Positions 7,558-15,590 of a DNA stretch of 64,000 nucleotides are shown here, piece by piece. The notes beneath the pieces were generated by a model, which did no database searches, was not told the origin of the DNA, and worked only from the letters and a program-made list of their open reading frames with translations. Origin of the DNA: an uncultured Candidatus Saccharibacteria bacterium (lineage in GTDB: Bacteria; Patescibacteriota; Saccharimonadia; Saccharimonadales; Saccharimonadaceae). Each line of letters opens with the position of its first letter. Position 1 is the stretch's first letter. The stretch is from positions 124,001 to 188,000 of the forward strand of contig CAPFSK010000001.1 of assembly GCA_948614045.1 (NCBI GenBank), in the 5' to 3' direction. The position numbers and the translations under genes were made by a program.

Positions 7558-8436
7558 ATGCGCAAGATTCTGGCAATTTCTGGCGGGGTGGATTCGATGG
7601 TGATGCTGGATATTTGCCGACAACATTTTGCGCCAGATGAACTCATTGTGGCACATTTTGACCACGGAATTCGGGAGAATTCGGCGGAGGATGCGAAGTT
7701 TGTACAGCGCAAGGCCAAAGAATATGGGCTGGAGTGCCAAGTTGGACGGGGCAATTTAGGCGCGAAGACGTCAGAGGCGGAAGCGCGCGCGGCACGATAT
7801 GATTTTTTGAGGAACGTGGCAAAAGAGCAAGGAGGAGCGGAGATTTGGACGGCGCATCATTTAGATGACCTAGTGGAATCGGTCGTCATTAATTTTCTAC
7901 GCGGAACGGGCTGGCGCGGATTAGCAGCGCTAGATACCCCTGGGATGCGTAGACCATTTCTGGAAACAGAAATTATATATGAACCGCTGGACAAAATGGC
8001 GATTTTTGAGTATGCGGCGAAGCGAGGACTGGAGTTCCGCGAGGACCCGAGTAACTCATGGGATGAATATTTGCGAAATAGGATACGTCACCAGATGAAT
8101 AATGATGACGCAGATTCCGGGCTTGATTTTGAGCGGAAGATGGAGATTTATCGTTTATGGCTAGAGCAAAAAGAGCTCAGGGGAGAAATTGATAAAGCAG
8201 TGAATACGCTCGTTCCTAGCGCAGGTAACAAGTGGCAGCGAGCGTGGTTCCGGGAGCTCGACCCGAAAGTTGCGCTGGAACTCTTGCGCGCCGGGACACT
8301 ACGCGCAGGAATCCAGGCGACACGTCCGCAGCTGGAGGATTTCCGCCAAGCAGTTCTGAATTATGCTCCAGGCAAGTATTTTAATCTACCGGGAGATAGG
8401 CTGGTGAGGCTGAATAAAATTGATTTCGAAATGTAA
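7558..8436 (+). CDS. tilS: tRNA(Ile)-lysidine synthase (TilS), short form
   Basis: TilS converts the wobble cytidine of tRNA-Ile(CAU) to lysidine using ATP, switching its identity from Met to Ile. The P-loop SGGVDSM (PP-loop ATPase, SGGxDS) is at residues 8-14, followed by AHFDHGIRENSAEDAKFV and TAHHLDDLVESV, both typical of the family. At 292 residues it lacks most of the C-terminal domains of the 430-residue E. coli enzyme, as in other small TilS proteins. The ATG at 7558 is chosen because it follows the -10 directly. Its probable substrate, tRNA-Ile2, is at 27542-27617. Confidence 0.92.
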   Translation: MRKILAISGGVDSMVMLDICRQHFAPDELIVAHFDHGIRENSAEDAKFVQRKAKEYGLECQVGRGNLGAKTSEAEARAARYDFLRNVAKEQGGAEIWTAHHLDDLVESVVINFLRGTGWRGLAALDTPGMRRPFLETEIIYEPLDKMAIFEYAAKRGLEFREDPSNSWDEYLRNRIRHQMNNDDADSGLDFERKMEIYRLWLEQKELRGEIDKAVNTLVPSAGNKWQRAWFRELDPKVALELLRAGTLRAGIQATRPQLEDFRQAVLNYAPGKYFNLPGDRLVRLNKIDFEM

Positions 8437-8502
8437 AATTGGGAAAATCCGTGACAGATGGTTTTTTGTGCTATAATAGCGGCAGATTAAAGTGGAGTTT
8501 GT

Positions 8503-9336
8503 ATGATCACAAAAGCGATTATTCCGGTAGCAGGTTGGGGTACGCGTAGGTTACCGATTACGAAAATTATTGAAAAATCGATGTTGCCAGTCGGAAATCG
8601 ACCGTTAGTGGATTATTCGGTGCAAGAGCTGATTAAGGCTGGGGTAAAAGATATCTATATGGTGATTTCTAACGTCGAGCCATGCCAAGTGAAAGCGTTT
8701 TACCAGAAGAACGTTGCCCTTGACCAATATTTGATTGACAGAGGTAAGGAAGACCGGCTGAAGTTAGCGCATACATTACCGGACGACGTAAAGATTCATT
8801 ATGTGCAGCAAGATCCGGCCGGTAAATACGGGACGGCGGTGCCGATTGCGATGGTCGTAGAAGAATATAAAATTGATGAGCCAGTCTTGGTTTTCATGGG
8901 CGATGATTTTATCTGGAACCCAGGCGGAGAATCAGCGAGTGATTCCCTGCTAAAAGCCTTACAAGGAGAGGATGAGTCAGCAATCTTGGGAGTAGAAGTT
9001 GATAAGAATCAGGTAGACAAGTATGGCGTACTGTCGGTAGAAGACGAGAAATTGACAGCAATTGTTGAGAAACCTAGCGTCGAAGAGTCGCCGTCGAACT
9101 TGATCAATGTCAGTAAATATATTATGTCACCTGAGCTGTTGACCGAAATCGTGAATTATGTGCATGATAATGATTTTGGGCCGAAGGATCAAGAATATCT
9201 TGTGACCGACCCGATTGATAATTATATCGCGAAGGGTGGCGTGATGCGCGTCGCACCGACGACAGGAGAATACTTGGATGGGGGAAGCGTAGAGGGGTGG
9301 TTGCACGCGAATAATGTGGTTTGTGCGGCGAAATAG
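8503..9336 (+). CDS. galU: UTP-glucose-1-phosphate uridylyltransferase-like nucleotidyltransferase
   Basis: The 277 residues start with IPVAGWGTRRLPITKIIEKSML, the nucleotide-binding loop of GalU-type sugar-phosphate nucleotidyltransferases (G-x-G-T-R-x-x-P-x-T-K), followed by VFMGDDF and VEKPS. GalU makes UDP-glucose from UTP and glucose-1-phosphate for surface glycans. The substrate is inferred from similarity only; another hexose-1-phosphate is possible. A TGCTATAAT promoter stands about 27 bases upstream and GGAG precedes the ATG, so this gene has a normal short leader. Confidence 0.82.
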   Translation: MITKAIIPVAGWGTRRLPITKIIEKSMLPVGNRPLVDYSVQELIKAGVKDIYMVISNVEPCQVKAFYQKNVALDQYLIDRGKEDRLKLAHTLPDDVKIHYVQQDPAGKYGTAVPIAMVVEEYKIDEPVLVFMGDDFIWNPGGESASDSLLKALQGEDESAILGVEVDKNQVDKYGVLSVEDEKLTAIVEKPSVEESPSNLINVSKYIMSPELLTEIVNYVHDNDFGPKDQEYLVTDPIDNYIAKGGVMRVAPTTGEYLDGGSVEGWLHANNVVCAAK

Positions 9337-9417
9337 GTAGATAAGTTTTATATCACTGCATGGATAATATAAAAAGTCAATATTCATGTGGTGATATATT
9401 TATGTTACAATAGTCCT

Positions 9418-11025
9418 ATGAAAAAGAGAGCGGAAATTACTTATCAGGAAGAAATTGGACACGTAGTCGAGCGGCTACGGACGGAAAAGGGTTGGACGCA
9501 AACGCAGCTAGCAGAAGCAATTGGCAGCAGCCAATCGGCGGTGCATCGAATTGAAAAGGGCGGACAAAATATTTCGCTAGAGTTAATCAGGAAATTATCG
9601 CAAGCACTAGGTGGGCAGATTTTGTCAATTAATGATAGTGTGTCGCAGAGCTACTGTATCCATGGCGGGAAAGAACTGCATGGCGAGGCAACGATCAATA
9701 CGAGCAAAAATGCGGCGGTGGCTCTACTGTGTGCAAGTTTGCTGAATAATGGCGTAACAACGTTGAAGCACGTGGCACGGATTGAGGAAGTGTTTCGGAT
9801 TATTGAGGTTCTGGAATCGTTGGATGTAAGGTGCCGCTGGATTAATGATATGTGCGACCTAGAGATAACGCCGCCACGGAAGCTAGATATTGAGAAGATC
9901 AACGTGGAGGCAGCGCGGCGAACGCGGTCGGTCTTAATGTTTATGGGGCCGTTATTACATAAATTCAAGAAATTCCGGTTACCGTATGCGGGCGGTTGTA
10001 CGCTAGGAACGCGGACGATTGAGCCTCATCTTCGGGCATTAAGTGCATTTGGGTTAAAAGTTGATGCGACGAATTGCAGCGGATTCTATGAGGCAACAGT
10101 GGCGCCGGCAAAACCGACGATGAAGCCAAAAGAGGAGGAATTGCCGCGCAGTATTGACCAGGTCGGACCAAAGTTCCCGCCGAAGCGAATTGTTTTGATC
10201 GAACGCGGAGATACAGTGACAGAGAACGTCTTAATGGCGGCGGCGTTATATCCGGGCGAGACGACAATTGTGGGGGCGTCGTCGAATTATATGGTGCAAG
10301 ATTTATGTTTCTTCTTGGAAAGATTAGGGGTAAAAGTGCAGGGAGTGGGGTCGACGACGTTACGCGTGCATGGCAAACCAGAAATCAATATGGACGTAGA
10401 GTATGCGCCAGCGGAGGATCCGATCGAAGCAATGTCATTCATTGCAGTAGCACTGGTCACGCAGTCGAATCTAACGATTCGACGGGCGCCGATTGAGTTC
10501 TTGGAAATTGAGCTGGAGATTCTGCGAAGTATGGGGGCGAAAATTGAACGGTCGCCGGAATATTATAGCGCAAACGGACGGACGAGGTTGGTAGACCTAA
10601 AGATTCGAAAATCGAAATTAGTGGCGCCGACGGATAAAATCGCACCGATGCCATTTCCCGGCCTAAATATTGACAACTTGCCGTTTTTCGGGGTGATTGC
10701 AGCGACAGCGGAAGGGCGGACGCTGATTCATGACTGGGTATTTGAAAACCGAGCGGTGTATTTGAATTATTTGGAGAATTTGAATGCGAAGGTAGAGCTT
10801 TTGGACGCGCACCGGGTGTATATCGAGGGGCCAACGAATTGGCGAGCAGCGGAGCTGGTTGCGCCGCCGGCGCTGCGACCAGCAGTGGTAGTGCTAATTG
10901 CAATGCTTGCGGCGCCGGGAACGTCGATTCTTCGGAATATTTATTCGATCAATCGCGGATATCAGGACTTCGCGGCAAGGCTGAATAAGCTGGGGGCGGA
11001 TATACAACCGCTGAGCGGGATTTAG
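9418..11025 (+). CDS. murA: HTH-MurA fusion: XRE-type DNA-binding domain plus UDP-GlcNAc 1-carboxyvinyltransferase
   Basis: Residues of about 12-66 form a Cro/C1-type helix-turn-helix (WTQTQLAEAIGSSQSAVHRIEKG), and about 80-535 form the EPSP-synthase fold of MurA. MurA transfers enolpyruvate from PEP to UDP-GlcNAc, the first committed step of peptidoglycan synthesis. The substrate-binding SKNAA (96-100) and the loop AGGCTLGTRTIEPH with the catalytic Cys194 are present, so the enzyme looks active and fosfomycin-type chemistry is possible. The start at 9418 is chosen because TACAAT ends six bases before it; the longer open frame from 9388 has no support. It ends before a bidirectional terminator. 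Confidence 0.9.
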   Translation: MKKRAEITYQEEIGHVVERLRTEKGWTQTQLAEAIGSSQSAVHRIEKGGQNISLELIRKLSQALGGQILSINDSVSQSYCIHGGKELHGEATINTSKNAAVALLCASLLNNGVTTLKHVARIEEVFRIIEVLESLDVRCRWINDMCDLEITPPRKLDIEKINVEAARRTRSVLMFMGPLLHKFKKFRLPYAGGCTLGTRTIEPHLRALSAFGLKVDATNCSGFYEATVAPAKPTMKPKEEELPRSIDQVGPKFPPKRIVLIERGDTVTENVLMAAALYPGETTIVGASSNYMVQDLCFFLERLGVKVQGVGSTTLRVHGKPEINMDVEYAPAEDPIEAMSFIAVALVTQSNLTIRRAPIEFLEIELEILRSMGAKIERSPEYYSANGRTRLVDLKIRKSKLVAPTDKIAPMPFPGLNIDNLPFFGVIAATAEGRTLIHDWVFENRAVYLNYLENLNAKVELLDAHRVYIEGPTNWRAAELVAPPALRPAVVVLIAMLAAPGTSILRNIYSINRGYQDFAARLNKLGADIQPLSGI

Positions 11026-11063
11026 GGTACGGGAGGAGCTAGAGCCGGATTTATGGGGATAGA

Positions 11064-11095
11064 AATTCCTCCACCGAAAGATTGGTGGAGGAATT
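11064..11095. terminator. Bidirectional terminator between murA and the FISUMP gene
   Basis: A 12-bp stem AATTCCTCCACC/GGTGGAGGAATT with an 8-base loop, placed between two convergent genes. Confidence 0.8.
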
Positions 11096-11110
11096 GAATG
11101 TGGCGCCTAG

Positions 11111-12478
11111 TTATTGCGCCTGCACGTCAGCTTTGGTCGAAGTGCTAGGATAGAGGCAACGGATAGACAAGCCATAGTTACGATTGAAGGAGTTGTAGTT
11201 GGGATTGACGTAGCCGTCGGTGTTGAAGTATAGGTATTCCGCGAACATGGTTGAGCGTGGGCTTGCTGTACGAGACCAATAGTAGCCGTACGACCCGGCG
11301 TTACATGGCGTGTTGTCACCGACGCAACCGCCATACTGAAAGCTAAGATTTACTCCGGTCATAATCGTTGCATTACTTGATATACTGCTATAAAACTTCG
11401 TAATGCCATATTGCTGCAGCAGATATCTAAAGCTTCCAGCCTGCGCATATGCACTCCTGTTCTCTCCAGTCTTCGGTAATACCCAGTTCGTGTCCACTTC
11501 TGCCCCCGTCGGGCAGATACTTGCTGTAGCGTTAGTATAACCACTCTCCGTCCCCGTTCCGGCTGTCGTTGCGTCAAAGTTATAGTATAATCCATAGGTA
11601 GCATTCTCATTCCAATAGTTCGTATCCTCTATCAACGTATAATTCCCGCCGGTACCGCCTGCAACATTTGCTTTCGGTACTGTCCCACTGACGGCAAGAT
11701 TATCCCGCATCCAACAGTTCCCGTCTTTGGCTTTAAATACTGTATACGCCTTACCATTCCGCGTATCAGTCAACGACCTTGATGCTCCTGTACTTGTTGA
11801 TTCGCAGATTGCCGCAGTCATTTCTTGCATTGTAGAGATATCTGCTAGTGTTACTTCCCTCGGGCTAGCAATCACCCTAACCGTCACACTGTTACTATAT
11901 TGTCCAGACGGTATAGCGGTATTAACCTTGGCGCCAAGAGCAAGAGTGTATTGGTCATTGGCGCTAGCAGACGTAGAATTAGCTACTTCAGTCATGCTGA
12001 TTGGGAGAGCTTTATAGATGGCAGTACTTGCATTAATTTCTCCTTGACCAAACGCATAACCCCAGGTATTATTTGCAAAGTTTGTTGGAGTCACTGAGTC
12101 ATTAACGGGCTGCACGATACCATTATTAGAGTTTTCTAAAGTATTTTTACCGTTATTAGTTGCAATAGAAATCGAATAGCCACTAGAATTATTGGTCGAG
12201 ACATAAATCTTGGCAACACCAGCACCAAACTCGCCAGCAGAGGTTGGTGTTATATTAAAATCAATAGCTTGCTGGAGGGAGACGGTGAGGCTGGGGGTGG
12301 AGTCATCGGATTGTAGTGCGGGTTCGGCGGCATCGACGGAGTTAGAAGTAGCCGGGGAAAGCGCCATGATACCCAAGAGAACTAGCAACCCTATACCACC
12401 ATAGACTACTGAACGCATCTTATGCTCCAAGTCGATAGAGTGTCGAACTTCTTCAGTTTGATGTTTAAGTTTCCACAT
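11111..12478 (-). CDS. FISUMP-domain surface protein
   Basis: A 455-residue exported protein. Residues of about 22-42 are a hydrophobic signal/anchor (SVVYGGIGLLVLLGIMALSP) after a basic N-terminus. Residues of 60-210 resemble a Ser/Thr/Asn-rich, beta-rich surface module. From about 215 a FISUMP domain follows: MQEMTAAICEST, TDTRNGKAYTVFKAKDGNCW, then ATASICPTG and the C-type-lectin-like end GYYWSRTAS...NRNYGLSIRCL. The domain is common in Fibrobacteres and CPR and presumed to be a binding or adhesion module. GGAGG lies only 3 bases before the ATG. The transcript carries a ~300-base structured leader. Three orphan C-terminal cassettes of the same domain occur in the window. Confidence 0.85.
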   Translation of the reverse strand: MWKLKHQTEEVRHSIDLEHKMRSVVYGGIGLLVLLGIMALSPATSNSVDAAEPALQSDDSTPSLTVSLQQAIDFNITPTSAGEFGAGVAKIYVSTNNSSGYSISIATNNGKNTLENSNNGIVQPVNDSVTPTNFANNTWGYAFGQGEINASTAIYKALPISMTEVANSTSASANDQYTLALGAKVNTAIPSGQYSNSVTVRVIASPREVTLADISTMQEMTAAICESTSTGASRSLTDTRNGKAYTVFKAKDGNCWMRDNLAVSGTVPKANVAGGTGGNYTLIEDTNYWNENATYGLYYNFDATTAGTGTESGYTNATASICPTGAEVDTNWVLPKTGENRSAYAQAGSFRYLLQQYGITKFYSSISSNATIMTGVNLSFQYGGCVGDNTPCNAGSYGYYWSRTASPRSTMFAEYLYFNTDGYVNPNYNSFNRNYGLSIRCLYPSTSTKADVQAQ

Positions 12479-12781
12479 ATGCCTCCTTTTTTAGACAATC
12501 AAAAACCTTGCCACTAGCGCGTTTCTCTTTGTGGCATTAGGCCTTCGGTATTTTTATTTAGGTTTCGCGGGTCACTTTTGTTACGGACAAAATTATCCTG
12601 GTCACGCTAAGCGGATACGTATAGTACTCATATAAAAATGACACCGCGAAGGGTGTTTACATAATCCATCCAAGCACCTTAGTAGTTACCCGAACGACTA
12701 TCCCGTTCACGGTGTCGTTTATATTCGGGTAGGATAAAATACTAAAAAGCGGCGCTTTTTAATTAAATGGATTATGTAAAC
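12479..12781 (-). promoter_or_regulatory. Long structured leader RNA of the FISUMP gene
   Basis: Transcription is predicted from TATAAT at 12788-12793 (minus). The leader begins with a 15-base arm (12767-12781) that pairs perfectly with 12655-12669. Inside are nested stems TACCCGAA/TTCGGGTA (12687-12694 with 12724-12731), ACGAC/GTCGT (12694-12698 with 12714-12718) and CCG/CGG. The segment GACACCG (12640-12646) can pair with 12651-12656 or with CGGTGTC at 12710-12716, two exclusive folds. A TGCCAC/GTGGCA hairpin lies near the ribosome site. The architecture is that of a cis-regulatory RNA; no known riboswitch class is recognised. Confidence 0.6.
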
Positions 12782-12787
12782 AGTTTT

Positions 12788-12793
12788 ATTATA
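12788..12793 (-). promoter_or_regulatory. -10 box of the FISUMP leader promoter
   Basis: TATAAT on the minus strand, preceded 25 bases upstream by the operator-like palindrome at 12819-12845. Confidence 0.6.
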
Positions 12794-12818
12794 ACATGTT
12801 TATGCTAAGTATACGACG

Positions 12819-12845
12819 AAAATGTTGTAATTTTTACAACATTTT
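12819..12845. promoter_or_regulatory. Operator-like palindrome between FISUMP and recA
   Basis: AAAATGTTGTAA-TTT-TTACAACATTTT, perfect 12-bp arms. It shares the core GTTGTAA-N3-TTACAAC with the palindrome upstream of the MATE gene and sits just upstream of the FISUMP leader's -35 position. recA's own promoter is about 150 bases further on, so FISUMP is the likelier target. Confidence 0.55.
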
Positions 12846-13025
12846 TGGGCTGTTCGTGGGCGATTTTCGGGGTTTTGCGGACTTTTTACGAAAAATATCG
12901 AACTTATGCTTGTATCTGACGAAAAATTTGTTATATACTGCCAGTACGCAGGCGCAAGAAAGACGCGTATTCTTGCCAGACCTGAAGATAATAATGCTAT
13001 AATAAGAGTAACAAAGGAAGGTAAT

Positions 13026-14108
13026 ATGGCAAAGAAGACTACAAAATCAGAAAGTTCAAGTTCGACGGACGAATCCGGTAAAAAACAGGCGCTTGACCTC
13101 GCGATTGCGCAGATTACGAAGCAATTTGGTGATGGGTCGATTATGAAACTGGGCGAAAGCCAGAAAATTGATGTGGAATTGCTGCCTTCAGGATCATTAT
13201 CACTGGACATGGCGCTGGGCGGAGGTTACCCGAAGGGGCGAATTATTGAGATTTATGGTCCAGAATCTTCTGGTAAGACAACACTGGCGTTACATGCGAT
13301 TGCCGAGATTCAGAAGCAGGGTGGGCAGGCGGCGTTTATTGATGCTGAGCATGCCTTGGATCCAGCATATGCGAAGAAAATTGGCGTTGATACGGATAAT
13401 TTGTTTATTTCTCAGCCAGACAACGGTGAGCAGGCGCTGGAGATTACGGAGACGTTGGTGCGGAGCGGAGCGGTAGATTTGATTGTCGTGGACTCAGTAG
13501 CGGCATTGGTGCCGCAAGCGGAGATTGATGGTGATATGGGTGATGCGCAGATGGGGCTGCAGGCACGGTTGATGTCGCAGGCGATGCGGAAGTTAACTGG
13601 TATTATCTCGAAGTCGAAAGCGACCGTGATTTTTATCAACCAGATTCGCATGAAGATTGGCGTGATGTTCGGAAACCCGGAAACGACGACCGGCGGGAAT
13701 GCGCTAAAGTTTTATGCGTCAGTACGGATGGATATTCGACGAATTGGACAGATTAAAGATGGTGATAATATCGCTGGCAACCGCACGAAGGTGAAAATTG
13801 TGAAGAACAAGATCGCAGCACCATTCCGGACGGCGGAGTTCGACATTATGTATAATGAGGGGATTAGCAAATGTGGCGACGTCTTGGATCTGGCAGTGCA
13901 GAAGGGGATTATCGATAAAGCCGGGGCGTTCTTGAAATATAACGGCGAGACGATCGCGCAAGGACGTGAAGCGGCGAAGAAGCTGTTCAAGGAAAGTCCG
14001 GAGTTGATGGAAGAGATTGACCAAAAGGTGCGCGTAGCGGCTGGATTGGTTGATGGTGAAACTGAAGCTATCGAAGCACCAGAAGAAGTGATCAGCGAAG
14101 AAGAATAG
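13026..14108 (+). CDS. recA: Recombinase RecA
   Basis: RecA polymerises on single-stranded DNA, drives strand exchange and stimulates LexA-type autocleavage. The 360-residue protein has Walker [22 protein letters not shown] (Walker B), the loop L1/L2 regions around QAMRKLTG and [27 protein letters not shown] split across normal spacing, and an acidic tail ending in [11 protein letters not shown]. The ATG at 13026 is chosen for its GGAAGG site and TGCTATAAT promoter about 25 bases upstream; an in-frame ATG at 12906 would give an unrelated extension. recX follows. Confidence 0.96.
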   Translation: MAKKTTKSESSSSTDESGKKQALDLAIAQITKQFGDGSIMKLGESQKIDVELLPSGSLSLDMALGGGYPKGRIIEIYGPESSGKTTLALHAIAEIQKQGGQAAFIDAEHALDPAYAKKIGVDTDNLFISQPDNGEQALEITETLVRSGAVDLIVVDSVAALVPQAEIDGDMGDAQMGLQARLMSQAMRKLTGIISKSKATVIFINQIRMKIGVMFGNPETTTGGNALKFYASVRMDIRRIGQIKDGDNIAGNRTKVKIVKNKIAAPFRTAEFDIMYNEGISKCGDVLDLAVQKGIIDKAGAFLKYNGETIAQGREAAKKLFKESPELMEEIDQKVRVAAGLVDGETEAIEAPEEVISEEE

Positions 14109-14124
14109 CTAGAGGCGTAGGCGG

Positions 14125-14979
14125 ATGGGGCTAAAAGTCGAAGGGCTACGAGATGGGGATGCTGAAGAGTTAGGCGACGAGCCATCGGCGCTCGGGGTGA
14201 TATGGGGGGTTGAGAGCGGCGCCGAGGGAGCTGACAGTGAAGTAGAAGATAGAGATGATGGAGAGAATGGGGGAAACTGGCTTGACCAGTTTACTGCGGC
14301 GCAGACGACATTGCCACGAGTGACAAAAATGACTCCGGGCGTGCGTGACCCGAACCGAGTAAACGTATTCCTGGATGGGCGTTTTGCCTTTTCTCTAGAT
14401 GTGGCGCAAGTCGTGGAGTTTGGCGTGAAAGTTGGCCAAGAACTAAGCCCCGAACGTTTAAAGGAGTTACGAGATGCGTCGGAATTCGGGAAATTGTATC
14501 AGAGAACGCTAGAATGGGTATTGACCAGGCCGCATTCGGTACGTGAAACGCGTGATTATCTAAAACGACGGCAGATTAAGCGCAGACAACTCAACCGTCA
14601 ACGCGAACGCGAGGAAAAGAAGCCGCTGGCGGAGTTACGGGACGATATGATGGAACTAGTGGTCAAGCGGTTGATTGCGAAAGGCTACTTAAATGACGAG
14701 AAATTTGCTGTGTATTATATCGAGAATCGCTACGTGCGACGCGGGATCAGTCATAAGCGTCTCCGCATGGAGTTGCAAAAAAAAGGCGTAGACACCGATA
14801 TAGTGAATCAGCTGCTTAGTCAGGAGGCGCGAGATGAAGGCGAAGAAATCATGAAGATGATTGCAAAAAAGCGGAAGAAGTACGACGATTATAAGTTGGT
14901 GAATTATCTTGTGCGACAAGGATTTGGCTTTCAGATGGCAAAAGAGGCAGTCGAGAAATACGGCAACGAGGAAAGCTAA
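14125..14979 (+). CDS. recX: RecX-family regulator of RecA
   Basis: RecX binds the RecA filament and limits its activity. The part from about residue 70 has the family pattern: YQRTLEWVLTRPHSVRETRDYLKRR, then LIAKGYLNDEKFAVYYIENRYVRRGISHKRLRMELQKKGV and a final repeat LVNYLVRQGFGFQMAKEAVEKY, three RecX three-helix repeats. The first ~65 residues are Gly/Asp/Glu-rich and not part of the family; a GTG at 14320 or ATG at 14329 is an alternative start that would remove them. It begins 16 bases after recA and overlaps the convergent PRC-barrel gene by 4 bases. Confidence 0.85.
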   Translation: MGLKVEGLRDGDAEELGDEPSALGVIWGVESGAEGADSEVEDRDDGENGGNWLDQFTAAQTTLPRVTKMTPGVRDPNRVNVFLDGRFAFSLDVAQVVEFGVKVGQELSPERLKELRDASEFGKLYQRTLEWVLTRPHSVRETRDYLKRRQIKRRQLNRQREREEKKPLAELRDDMMELVVKRLIAKGYLNDEKFAVYYIENRYVRRGISHKRLRMELQKKGVDTDIVNQLLSQEARDEGEEIMKMIAKKRKKYDDYKLVNYLVRQGFGFQMAKEAVEKYGNEES

Positions 14980-15566
14980 TTACTTTCTTTAGAATTCGAC
15001 TCGGACGCGAAGTCAGGCTCACGGAAAGGATTGATGAAATTAGGCGAAAAATCAGGTCGGACTTCTTCCTTTATCTTCTCTTCGCCGTCCTTGACAGTTA
15101 TTTTATAATCGTCAACTTCGATAATTTGACTACGAGAAATCGTAAGTTCTGGGTCGATAAAAGATTTGATGAGCGGGCGTTGGACGATGAGCTGTTGGAT
15201 CTGCCAATTATCTGGGCTAATCGTCGAATCGGTAACTTTACCAAGTTTAGTTCCCTTTTTAGTTTCGACCTTGAGACCGACAAGATTAAAATTGAGCGCT
15301 AAAACGTCGCGAATGCGAACAATTTCATCCGCTTCGACCAGCTCATCCGTCGAATCGATAATCATACCGAGGCGCGAAAACTCGCGCACGCTCGTCATCG
15401 GCAAAATATCACCCACTTCTTTTCCGACTAGCGGACCTTCAACACGGCAAGCGATTACCTTTAGACTGTCGGGGTCGATAATAACCTCAGTAACAGTAGC
15501 AACGCGACCGCCAATATGGAGACTAAGAATCGGATAGTTGATCAGACGAGACGTATTGATAAGCAT
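14976..15566 (-). CDS. PRC-barrel domain protein
   Basis: The 196-residue soluble protein has two PRC-barrel repeats: residues of about 1-75 (GGRVATVTEVIIDPDSLKV) and 95-165 (GTKLGKVTDSTISPDNWQI), followed by a charged tail. PRC barrels are small beta-barrels found in RimM, in photosynthetic reaction centre H subunits and in many unassigned proteins, where they bind RNA or proteins. No role can be given. The stop overlaps recX by 4 bases, tail to tail. Confidence 0.75.
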   Translation of the reverse strand: MLINTSRLINYPILSLHIGGRVATVTEVIIDPDSLKVIACRVEGPLVGKEVGDILPMTSVREFSRLGMIIDSTDELVEADEIVRIRDVLALNFNLVGLKVETKKGTKLGKVTDSTISPDNWQIQQLIVQRPLIKSFIDPELTISRSQIIEVDDYKITVKDGEEKIKEEVRPDFSPNFINPFREPDFASESNSKESN

Positions 15567-15590
15567 ATTAGTTATAGTATAGCATACTTT

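Noticed and set aside
12906..13025. N-terminal extension of RecA from an upstream in-frame ATG
   Set aside because: The stretch contains recA's promoter and ribosome site and has no family similarity.
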